Below, piece by piece: positions 43,277 through 52,300 of a stretch of DNA of 64,000 nt (position 1 is its first letter; each line of letters starts with the position of its first letter). The stretch is from Verrucomicrobiota bacterium (lineage in GTDB: Bacteria; Verrucomicrobiota; Verrucomicrobiia; CAIQCK01). The position numbers and the translations under genes were made by a program. Where the stretch lies: the NCBI GenBank assembly GCA_016235595.1, contig JACRJX010000048.1:62001-126000 (forward strand). The letters run 5' to 3'. The notes beneath the pieces were generated by a model. The model ran no database searches and was not told where the DNA came from. It saw only the letters and a list, made by a program, of their open reading frames with translations.

Positions 43277-44836
43277 TGGTCAGCTCTCGCCGCCGATGCG
43301 AAACCGAACTTCATCATCATCCTTGCCGACGACATGGGGTTCTCCGATGCGGGCTGCTACGGCGGCGAGATTCAGACGCCGAACCTCGACAAGCTCGCCG
43401 CGAGTGGCCTGCGGTTCACGCAGTTCTATAACACGGCGCGCTGCTGGCCGACGCGCTCGTGCATCATGAGCGGTTACTACGCGCAGCAAATCCGCATGGA
43501 CCCGCCGCGCGGCCGGCTGCCGGATTGGGCGCGGTTGCTGCCGCATCATCTGAAGCCGCTCGGCTATCGCAGCTATCACGCCGGCAAGTGGCACGTCATG
43601 GGCGCGCCGAAGCCGGTGGCGGACGGCGGCTTTGATCACTCCTACTGGTTCCAGGACTGGGACCGCTACTTCTCGCCGGTGCAACACTACGAGGACGATG
43701 TGCAGGCGCCGCCGGTGAAGCCCGACAGCGGCTACTACGCGACGACGGCGTTTGCCGACCGATCCATCGGTTTTCTAAAGGACCACGCGGCCCATCACGC
43801 TGGACAGCCGTTTTTTCTCTACCTCGCGTTCATCTCGCCGCACTTCCCGCTGCACGCGCCGCAGGAGGATATTGCGAAGTACCGCGACCGTTATCTCGAA
43901 GGTTGGGACACGGTGCGCGAGCGGCGCTGGCGGCGGCTGCGCGAGATGGGCATCGTCAACTGCGCGTTAGCGGCGCGGGATGAAAAGCTCTCTCCGCGTT
44001 ACTTCAAACCGGACTTGCTCGAAAAGGTTGGGCCGGGTGAGAGCCGTTACGCCGTCGCGTGGCAGAGCCTGACGGATGAGCAACGGCGGTTTCAGGCGGC
44101 CAAGATGGCCATCCATGCGGCGATGGTGGATCGCATGGACCGCGAGATCGGGCGCGTGGTGGAGCAACTCCGGGCGATGGGCGCGATGGAGAACACGGTG
44201 ATCTTCTTCCTGTCTGACAACGGCGCCGACGCGACGTTAATGGTGCGCGGTGACGGGCATGATCGCGCGGCCGCGCCGGGATCGTGGCAGACGTTCCTCT
44301 GCGTCGGCCCCGGATGGGCGAGCGCCAGCAATGCGCCATTCCGCCGCCAAAAAGTCTGGGTGAACGAGGGTGGTATTTCGACGCCGTTGATCGTTCACTG
44401 GCCCAAGGGCATTGCCGCGCGCGGCGAACTGCGGCGTGATGTGGGACACGTAATTGACTTTGTGCCCACGCTGCTCGACCTGGCGGGTGGCAAGGCCACG
44501 TTGTCTGCCGACGCGCCGCCGCTGCCGGGCAAGAGTCTCACGCCGGCCTTCGTGCGCGACGGCGCGGTGGAGCGCGAGTTTGTCTTCTTCAACCACGAAG
44601 GCAATCGCGCGCTGCGGATGGGTGACTGGAAACTGGTCTCGGCGCGCGAAGACGGGGATGCGTGGGAATTGTTCGATCTGAGCACCGACCGCTGTGAGAG
44701 GAAGAACCTCGTGAGGGAACAGCCGGAACGCGCGCAGGCGATGGAAGCGAAATGGCAGGCGCTGGAGACGGAGTTTCGACGGCAAGCCGGACCGTCAGAA
44801 CCTGCCAAACCCGGTAAAGCGAAGTCCAGGCGTTGA
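43211..44836 (+). CDS. Sulfatase S13 (arylsulfatase-type)
   Basis: 541 residues from ATG 43211. The signal peptide starts with a basic stretch (MRLKQPAWRFR) and a Leu-rich core (LLLPLLLCLPWSALA). The formylglycine motif is CWPTR (Cys 78) in NTARCWPTRSCIMSGYYAQ. ADDMGFSDAGCYGGEI, GKWHVM and LSDNGADAT are in place. It is a close paralogue of the sulfatase at 46428: both have TARCWP, the long MGIVNCALxxR insert, EFFL-type endings and an HEGG(I) loop with TPLIVHWPKGI. The tail is basic (KPGKAKSRR). A TTG-initiated extension to 43112 is possible but would destroy the signal peptide. Confidence 0.93.
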   Translation: MRLKQPAWRFRSLLLPLLLCLPWSALAADAKPNFIIILADDMGFSDAGCYGGEIQTPNLDKLAASGLRFTQFYNTARCWPTRSCIMSGYYAQQIRMDPPRGRLPDWARLLPHHLKPLGYRSYHAGKWHVMGAPKPVADGGFDHSYWFQDWDRYFSPVQHYEDDVQAPPVKPDSGYYATTAFADRSIGFLKDHAAHHAGQPFFLYLAFISPHFPLHAPQEDIAKYRDRYLEGWDTVRERRWRRLREMGIVNCALAARDEKLSPRYFKPDLLEKVGPGESRYAVAWQSLTDEQRRFQAAKMAIHAAMVDRMDREIGRVVEQLRAMGAMENTVIFFLSDNGADATLMVRGDGHDRAAAPGSWQTFLCVGPGWASASNAPFRRQKVWVNEGGISTPLIVHWPKGIAARGELRRDVGHVIDFVPTLLDLAGGKATLSADAPPLPGKSLTPAFVRDGAVEREFVFFNHEGNRALRMGDWKLVSAREDGDAWELFDLSTDRCERKNLVREQPERAQAMEAKWQALETEFRRQAGPSEPAKPGKAKSRR

Positions 44837-44849
44837 GATGGAGGATGCA

Positions 44850-46340
44850 ATGAACAAACACGATCATGATTCAACCTGTGCGTGTGGCTGCCAACTGGAT
44901 CGGCGGGAGTTTTTCGCCATCGCCGGGGCGGCGCTGGGCGGGATGACGCTTGCTCCGATGGTGGCCGACGCGGCGGAGGTCGCGACATGGGCGCGAGCGG
45001 CGAAGCAGGGCGCAACGGTGCGTGTGGCGTTTCTGTATCCGCCATCAAAGACGTTCAAGACGAAGCCGGACGATTGGTGGAGCTGGCCGGGCAACGATTA
45101 CGACGCTGAGGGCCGGCAGCGGCAATACGCAACCGCGCTGCGGAAGATGGAGCAGAAGCTTGGGCTGAAACTCGTGATGGACGATACATCCATCGCGGAC
45201 GAGGCCGGCGCGCAGCGGTTGGCGCAGGAACTGGAAACGCAGAAGCCGGACGGACTGTTGCTGGTGATGTTCTACAACCGCAGTCTCGCGCACGCCGAGT
45301 TGCTGTTGAAGGCTGCCGAAAAGTCCGGCATTCCCGCGATCTTCTACATTGGCCTCGGTGTGAAGCACGGGCCGGTGGCGGCGTACCGGCGGCCGGGAGT
45401 TTATTTCATCCAGTCGCTCGAGAACCTCGATGCCATTGAGAGCGGGCTGCGGATGATCCATACGAAAAAGCTCATGGCGCAGAGCCGGTTGTTGAGCGTC
45501 ACCGACGTGAACAAACCGGCGGAGGTTGTCGAGGCGTTCTTCGGCACGAAGGTCAGCGTCATCCCGTTCGCGCGCTATGCCGATGAGTTCGGCAAGGTCG
45601 CGTTCGACGCGGAAGCGCGGCGGTTCGTCGCGCGGTTCAGCGGCGGGGCCAAAGGGAAGCGCGGCATCACGAAGGAGGCGTTGGAGAATGCCGCGCGCGC
45701 ACACCTGGCGTTGAAGAAGCTGCTGGCCGACGAACGCGCCGATGGTGTGGCGATGACCTGCCTGCGGCGCGGGATGCTCAAACCGTGCATGAGTTTCTCC
45801 GCGCTCAATAGCACGTTGGTGCCGGCGGTTTGCGAGAACGACATGCCGGCGGCCTACGGCCAACTGCTTGGCCAGTTGCTGCTCGGCCAGCCGGGGTTTC
45901 AGCACAACCCATGCTACGATACCGAACGCAACCACTACTACGCTTCGCACTGCACCTGCGCGACCCGGATGCGCGGGCCGAGGGGGCCGGAATTGCCATA
46001 TTTGCTGCGGCGCTTCACGCACACCAACGAGGGTAGTTGCGCCATTCAGGTCTTCTGGAAGCCGGACGAGCCCGTGACAATGATCCATTATTATCCCGGC
46101 AAGGAACCGGCGCTGGACGTGTATGCGGGCCGCGTCGTGAAATCGCACGCGATGCCGCCGGCGGGCGGTTGCACCACCAATGTCGAGGTTGTCATCACCG
46201 ACCGCGAAGACGCTTGCATGGTCAAAGGCCACCACAACCTCCTCTTCACCGGCGACCACGCGCGCAAGTTCAGGCTCTTCGCTCAACTCCATAAACTGAA
46301 ACTGGCCGACACCGGTTTCAAGGGCCCGTGGCCGGTGTGA
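44850..46340 (+). CDS. Tat-exported protein resembling L-fucose/L-arabinose isomerases
   Basis: 496 residues from ATG 44850, preceded by GGAGG; an ATG at 44838 would put that ribosome site inside the gene. A twin-arginine signal is clear: DRREFFAIAGAALGG after a His/Cys-rich start (DSTCACGCQ). The mature protein has the layout of the FucI/AraA fold: an N-terminal Rossmann-like part (VRVAFLYPPSKTF, KPDGLLLVMFYNR), a middle segment ADGVAMTCLRRG, and a C-terminal barrel with NHYYASHCTCATRMRG and KGHHNLLFTGDH. Such isomerases normally act in the cytosol, so export is odd. A periplasmic oxidoreductase or isomerase role on fucose-like sugars is possible. The substrate is not known. Confidence 0.75.
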   Translation: MNKHDHDSTCACGCQLDRREFFAIAGAALGGMTLAPMVADAAEVATWARAAKQGATVRVAFLYPPSKTFKTKPDDWWSWPGNDYDAEGRQRQYATALRKMEQKLGLKLVMDDTSIADEAGAQRLAQELETQKPDGLLLVMFYNRSLAHAELLLKAAEKSGIPAIFYIGLGVKHGPVAAYRRPGVYFIQSLENLDAIESGLRMIHTKKLMAQSRLLSVTDVNKPAEVVEAFFGTKVSVIPFARYADEFGKVAFDAEARRFVARFSGGAKGKRGITKEALENAARAHLALKKLLADERADGVAMTCLRRGMLKPCMSFSALNSTLVPAVCENDMPAAYGQLLGQLLLGQPGFQHNPCYDTERNHYYASHCTCATRMRGPRGPELPYLLRRFTHTNEGSCAIQVFWKPDEPVTMIHYYPGKEPALDVYAGRVVKSHAMPPAGGCTTNVEVVITDREDACMVKGHHNLLFTGDHARKFRLFAQLHKLKLADTGFKGPWPV

Positions 46341-46427
46341 AATGGCAGGGCGGGTGTTTGACGAGGACAAGCCTGATACTCCCGCACTATTGCAGAAACC
46401 ATAAGTTCTGATACAACGGACATCATC

Positions 46428-48104
46428 ATGAAGCGCACTCTTGCTGGATGGATTTTTGCCGCGTTTCTCATTCCCGCCGCTGTCGCTGTCGCTGCCGGGC
46501 CGGCTGCGAAACCGAATGTGCTCATTTTCTTCGCCGACGACATGGGCTATTCCGACCCCGGCTGCTACGGCGGCGAGATCGCCACGCCGAACCTCGACAA
46601 GCTTGCCAGCGGCGGGTTGCGGTTCACGCAGTTCTACAACACCGCGCGCTGCTGGCCTTCGCGTGCGTGCATCACGACTGGTTACTATGCGCAAGCCGTG
46701 AGGCGCGACGGGATGGAGGGCATCGCGGGCGGCGGTCGCGGTGTGCGGCCGAAATGGGCGCGGCTGCTTCCGGAGTATCTGAAGCCGCTCGGCTACCGCG
46801 CGTATCATTCCGGCAAGTGGCACATTGACGGACCGCAGCTCGCGGGCGGCTTCGACCGTTCCTACTGTCTCGAAGACCACAGCCGCAACTTCAACCCGCA
46901 GAACCATCTCGAAGACGATGTGAAACTGCCGCCGGTTGCGCCAGGCAGTGGTTACTACACGACCACCGCCATCGCGGAGCACGCCATCCAGGATCTGAAG
47001 GAGCACGCGGAGAAGCACGCGGGGCAGCCGTTCTTTGGCTACGTTGCTTTCACCGTGCCGCATTTCCCGTTGCAGGCGCCTGCGGAGGACATTGCCCGTT
47101 ACCGCGACAAATACCGCAAGGGATGGGACACTGTCCGCAATGAACGCTGGCAGCGGATGAAGGCGATGGGCATCGTCAACTGCGCGCTCTCCTCCTTGGA
47201 GCGCGAAGTCGGCCCTCCCTATTACTTTCCTGATGCGTTCGCGAAACTTGGTCCCGGCGAGGTCCGATTCCCGTTGCCGTGGAGTGAACTCACCGACGCG
47301 CAGCGCGAGTTTCAGGCCACCAAAATGGCTATCCACGCCGCGATGGTGGACCGCATGGACCGCGAGATCGGCCGCGTGCTTGACCAGGTCAGGGCGATGG
47401 GCGCGCTCGATAATACCGTGATCTTCTTTGCCTCGGATAACGGCGCGAGCGCCGAAATCATGGTGCGCGGTGACGGCCATGATCCCGCCGCCGCCCCTGG
47501 CTCGGCGGGCAGCTATCTTTGCCTCGGCCCCGGCTGGTCCAGCGCGTCCAACGCGCCGCTCCGCCGCCACAAGACGTGGGTTCACGAAGGCGGCATCAAC
47601 ACCCCGCTCATCGTCCACTGGCCAGCCGGCATCAAGGCCCGCGGCGAACTGCGCCAGAACCCCGGTCATCTCGTGGACCTGCCACCCACCATCGTTGAGC
47701 TCGCCGGCGGCACATGGCCACAGACGCTCGATGGCAAGCCTGTGCCGCCGCCGCACGGAAAGAGCATCGTTTCTGCCTTTGCCCAGGACGGTACAGTGAC
47801 ACGCGACTGCTTCTGGTGGCTGCACGAGGAGAACCGTGCCATCCGCGCCGGCGATTGGAAGCTGGTTAGCGCCGCGAAGCAGGGCGGGCAATGGGAACTC
47901 TACGACCTCAGCAAGGACCGCTGTGAATCAAACAACCTCGCGGTCGCGATGCCCGACAAGGTTCACGAACTGGAGCAACTCTGGAACAAACAGGCGGAGC
48001 AGATTCGCGCCCTCGCTCTCTCCGATGGCCAGGGTGCGCCGACTGTAAAGAAAGCCGGCAAGACAGGAAAGAAGGGCAAGCAGAAGCCGAAGAGCCAGGA
48101 GTGA
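46428..48104 (+). CDS. Sulfatase S14 (arylsulfatase-type, paralogue of S13)
   Basis: 558 residues, the last sulfatase of the island. Signal peptide 1-23. The formylglycine motif is CWPSR (Cys 75) in NTARCWPSRACITTGYYAQA. FADDMGYSDPGCYGGEI, GKWHID and ASDNGASAE are in place. The similarity to the gene at 43211 extends along the whole length (for example MGIVNCAL, RMDREIGRVLDQVRAMGA, WSSASNAPLRRHK), so the pair is a duplication now separated by the isomerase-like gene. The tail is basic (KKAGKTGKKGKQKPKSQE). No ribosome site is obvious before the ATG. Confidence 0.93.
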   Translation: MKRTLAGWIFAAFLIPAAVAVAAGPAAKPNVLIFFADDMGYSDPGCYGGEIATPNLDKLASGGLRFTQFYNTARCWPSRACITTGYYAQAVRRDGMEGIAGGGRGVRPKWARLLPEYLKPLGYRAYHSGKWHIDGPQLAGGFDRSYCLEDHSRNFNPQNHLEDDVKLPPVAPGSGYYTTTAIAEHAIQDLKEHAEKHAGQPFFGYVAFTVPHFPLQAPAEDIARYRDKYRKGWDTVRNERWQRMKAMGIVNCALSSLEREVGPPYYFPDAFAKLGPGEVRFPLPWSELTDAQREFQATKMAIHAAMVDRMDREIGRVLDQVRAMGALDNTVIFFASDNGASAEIMVRGDGHDPAAAPGSAGSYLCLGPGWSSASNAPLRRHKTWVHEGGINTPLIVHWPAGIKARGELRQNPGHLVDLPPTIVELAGGTWPQTLDGKPVPPPHGKSIVSAFAQDGTVTRDCFWWLHEENRAIRAGDWKLVSAAKQGGQWELYDLSKDRCESNNLAVAMPDKVHELEQLWNKQAEQIRALALSDGQGAPTVKKAGKTGKKGKQKPKSQE

Positions 48105-48143
48105 CGTTGCGGACGTGCACGGTCTGTGAAAGGAAATGCCACC

Positions 48144-49313
48144 ATGCCGAAGCGGGAAACAATGACCTCGCGTGAGCGCGTGCTGAAGGCGCTCAACCAC
48201 GAAGTTCCCGATCGCGTGCCGTTCGACCTCGGCGGCAACCAGACCGGCATCCATCGCAAGGCTTACGCAAATCTCATCCGCCACCTCGGCATTCAGGACG
48301 ACATCGTTATCATGGACGCTGTCCAGCAACTCGCGAAACCGTGCGAGAAAGTGCTGGAGCGGTTCCACGTGGATACGCGCTACATCGCCGCGGGCGCGCC
48401 GTCGAGTTGGAAAGGCGGCATCGTCCAGGCGAGGCGTGATGGCAGGCTATGGCACGATCTCACTGACGAATTTGGCATCCGCTGGTCCATGCCCGAGGAC
48501 GCGCCGAACTACATGGACATCACGCTCCACCCACTTGCGAATGCCACGATCACCGACGTGAAAAACCACCCGTGGCCCAAGGGTGACGATCCAACGCGGT
48601 TCGCCGGCCTTCGCGAGCGCGCGCTGCGGCTGAAGAAGGAGACGCCCTGCGCCGTCGTCAGCGGCATCTCCGGTGTGGTCTACGAAATCTGCTGGTATCT
48701 GCGCGGTTTGGAGCAATGGTTCTGCGACCTGATGACCGAGCCGGAGTTCTGCGAGGCGATGCTCGACCAGACGTTGAAGTTCTGGATGGACTGGTTTCGT
48801 CTCTTCCTCGACGAGGTCGGCGACATCGTGGACGTGATCATGATCGGCGACGACCTTGCCGCGCAAAACGGCCCGCTGTTCCAGCCCGACATCTACCGGC
48901 GCATGGTGAAGCCGCGCCACAAGCGGCTCGTGCAATACATCCGCTCCCGCACCCAGGCGAAGATTTGGTATCACACTTGTGGTTCATGCGCTGGGCTGAT
49001 CCCGGAGTTGATGGACAACGGCATCCACATCCTCAATCCCGTGCAGGTCAGCGCGGCCAACATGGATGCCGCCGAGCTGAAGCGGCGTTTCGGCCGCGAA
49101 CTGGTTTTTTGGGGAGGCGGCTGCGATGCGCAGCACATCCTGCCACGTGGCACACCCGCGCAGGTTGCCGCCAACGTTCGCAAGAATGTCACGGCGTTCA
49201 TGCCCGGCGGTGGCTACGTCTTCAACAACGTCCACAACATTCAAGGCGATGTGCCACCGGAGAATATCGTCGCCCTTTATGATACCGCCTACGAATGCGG
49301 ATTTTACTCATGA
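48144..49313 (+). CDS. Uroporphyrinogen decarboxylase (URO-D) family protein, probable methyltransferase-like
   Basis: About 389 residues from ATG 48144, preceded by AAAGGA; GTG 48126 and ATG 48162 are alternatives. The start TSRERVLKALNHEVPDRVPF is the hallmark of the URO-D superfamily branch that includes corrinoid-dependent methyltransferases (MtaA/MtbA/CmuA), not haem synthesis. The candidate metal-binding histidine and cysteine are in IWYHTCGSCAGL, and another family word is GGGYVFNNVHNIQGDVPPEN. There is no signal peptide. Its place at the end of a secreted-enzyme island suggests it processes an imported product, perhaps a methylated sugar or methyl donor; this is speculative. No corrinoid protein is adjacent. 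Confidence 0.85.
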   Translation: MPKRETMTSRERVLKALNHEVPDRVPFDLGGNQTGIHRKAYANLIRHLGIQDDIVIMDAVQQLAKPCEKVLERFHVDTRYIAAGAPSSWKGGIVQARRDGRLWHDLTDEFGIRWSMPEDAPNYMDITLHPLANATITDVKNHPWPKGDDPTRFAGLRERALRLKKETPCAVVSGISGVVYEICWYLRGLEQWFCDLMTEPEFCEAMLDQTLKFWMDWFRLFLDEVGDIVDVIMIGDDLAAQNGPLFQPDIYRRMVKPRHKRLVQYIRSRTQAKIWYHTCGSCAGLIPELMDNGIHILNPVQVSAANMDAAELKRRFGRELVFWGGGCDAQHILPRGTPAQVAANVRKNVTAFMPGGGYVFNNVHNIQGDVPPENIVALYDTAYECGFYS

Positions 49314-49328
49314 TGATTGCTTGATCGC

Positions 49329-52300
49329 ATGCTAACACACGTTCTTTCTCTATGGATGTGCGCGGCTGTATTGGGGGCGGCGGAATTACCATCGTTGGGA
49401 CCGTATGATCGCCAAGTGGCGGAGCATGTCGCGAAACTGGCCGATGCGTCACCGCACGCGCGCCTTCGCGCCGCGGAGGCGTTGGGTTTCCTGCGGGCAT
49501 ATTGCGCCGAAGCGGCGCTCGTGGCGCGGCTCGCGGATGCATCGGCTGAAGTTCGACGTCAGGCGGCCATGTCGCTCGGCTGGTGTGGCGGTCGCGCGAC
49601 GGTCGCGCCGTTGCTGGAGAAACTCGATGATCCCGACTGGCTGACGCGGCAGGCCGCGCACGTTGCGCTGACAAATCTCACCGGCATGGAGTTCCCTTTC
49701 AACGCCCTCGCTCCCGATGCCGAGCGACAACGTCAGGCGCAGGTGTGGCGTGATTGGTGGAAGAAAGCTCCCGCAAACCGCCCGCCGCCCGATGTGCTCG
49801 CCTTGCTCGCCGGGCCGAAAGTGAACATGCCGCAGTGGTTGGTGACGGCATCGAGCGTCTACCACGGGCCGCTGGAGGTGTTGATTGATGGCGATTTGGA
49901 GCCGGGCTACTGGCAAACGAAGAACGTCAAGCCGCCGCAATGGTGCCAGCTCGATCTTGGCGCGCCCACGGAAGTGCGTCAGGTGACGGTCCACCAGTAT
50001 GCCGCCGGCTATTGCATGACGGACTACGAGGTCAGCACCAGCCTCGACGGCAGGAAGTTCGAGCGCGTCGTGCGTTGCAAGGAGAAGTCGCCCGTGGCAC
50101 TGGCCGTCAACTTCCCGCCGCGCAAGGCGCGCTTCGTGCGCATCACCAGCTTCGCTTCCGAGCGAAAAATTTATCCAACGACGTTCCGTGAGATTGAGAT
50201 CAACGGCCAGCGCGCAAAGCCGGTGGACACGGCGTTGGCGTGGCCGCGCGAGCGCGGCGTGCGCGCTCTTGGGGCGCTCGGTGGCAAGGGCGCGACGGAG
50301 GCGATCATCGCGACGCTTGGCCCGTCGCCCGCCACGGCATCCGCGCTGCGACCGATGGTCCGCGCCGGTATCCGAGCCGTCGGACGACTGGGCGAGGGCG
50401 CGGGACGCGACTGGCTCATTGGCTTGCTTGAAAATCCGATGTGGGCGCGCAACGCGGCCGAGGCGCTCGGCGATGTCGGCGACCGGCGCGCGGTCGGGCC
50501 GCTGCTGACGGCTTACGCGCGGTTCGCAAAGCGGCTGGATGAGAAATATCCCGCGGAAGTTCCTGCCGACGACGACATGAAGTTCCCGTCGGAGGACCGG
50601 ATGTTGGAGACGCCCTATTGGATTGCCCATGCGCTGTGCCGCTTGCCGTTGGACGATCCGCGCGATCGCGCGCGACTGCGCGAACTGGCGCCGCTGATCA
50701 TGGCGAATCTGCCGGGCGACCACGACACGTTCATGCTTTACCAGCCGGAGACCTGCCATCTGCTGACGCGGCATTTGCTTGAAAAGGCGGGCATGCGCCA
50801 GGAATCGGCTGAGCAAGCGTTCGCGCGGCTCGGCCAGTCGCGCCGCGTCGCGAATCCGGAGCCGGCCTATGTCTGGCCGAAGTTCGACGTGCGGAGGGTT
50901 TCACCGTGGCTGCCATGCGTTTGCACCGAGCGCGAGGACCTGACACGGCTGCTGCCGTTGTTGCAGCACACCAACGGCTGGGTGCGCATCAACGCCGCCA
51001 AGGCCATCGGCTGGCTCGGCGACGCGCGCGCCATCGCGCCTCTCGCGGAGACGCTGAGCGCCGCGAAGTCTGAGGGCGACTACGGTTGGAGCAAGACGTG
51101 GAAGGAAGAGGAGTTCAACGACCCCTGCCCGCGCTGGCGCGAGGCGCTGCTGCGAGCTCTGGGCCTGCTGAAGGCGACGAAGCATGTCGGGTTGATCGCG
51201 AAAGTTCTCGACGACGAAGGCTCGGTGCTGGAAGTGCGCCACGCGGCGGCGGAGGCGCTTGCCGACATTGGTGACAACGAAGCGCTCGCTGTGCTGCGGC
51301 GCACGGCGGCGGCGCATCCGTTCGGCACAGTGCGGCAGGTGGCGCGCGATGTTCTTCTGGCACGTGAAATCGAACCAGAATTGACGAAGAATGAAACGGT
51401 CGCAAACGGGTCCGAGTCACGGAGCGACGTGGCGACAGGACAACCCTGCATTTTTGGCACGAATTTTAATGCGCTGCTGTTCATCAAGGGCAACAACGAC
51501 CTCCCGAACACGCCACAGACCGTCGAGCAGGCAGACCGTTGGCGGCAGACCTATGCGGTGACCGACGAAGGCCCATCCTACCGGCCCGGCGACAACTTTT
51601 TCGTTCTCAGTCCGCCGCGGCCGGATGGACAGGTGACGCCGCTCACACACTTCAAGGACGGCTGGGTTGGTGAACCGGAGATTTCGTGGGATGCGAAGCA
51701 GGTGATCTTCACGCGGCGTGAAAAGGACAGCCTCTGGTGGCACGTCTGGCGGATGAACATCGACGGTTCCGGCCTCCAGCAGCTCACGCACGGGCCGTAT
51801 CACCACGTCGGCCCGGCGTTCCTGCCCGACGGGCGCATTGTTTGCGCGTCCACGCGCACCGGCATTCGCGACGAGTATCATGGCTACACCTGCACCGCAC
51901 TTCACGTGATGAACCCCGACGGCAGCGACCTGCATCCGATTGCGACCAACATCGGCCGCGACAATGAGCCGGCGCTATTGCCCGACGGGCGGCTTGTGTT
52001 CAGCCGGCTGGAGGTCTTCTACTCACGCAATAAGACCGAGCTGACGCTGCATGCGGCGTTTCCCGACGGCACGCATGACGTGGTGCTCTACGGGCCGGAG
52101 CGGCGCAAGTTCTGGCGCGCTCTCGACCACGGCATCAAAGGTCCCGACGACGGCCAGGAATCGCCGCTGACCCATCGCGTGTTGCGCGTCACCCAACCGC
52201 AGCCAATGCCCGACGGCCGCATCGTTGTCTCGACGCAGGGCGGGTTGACGCTCATTGGCCCACGCCGCGATGCCGAGGAACTCATCTCGCCCGATTTCAA

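Noticed and set aside
45045..47891. 948-codon open frame on the minus strand
   Set aside because: Lies antisense to the isomerase-like gene and a sulfatase with clear motifs; composition is His/Arg/Ala-rich with no recognisable domain. A GC-rich shadow.
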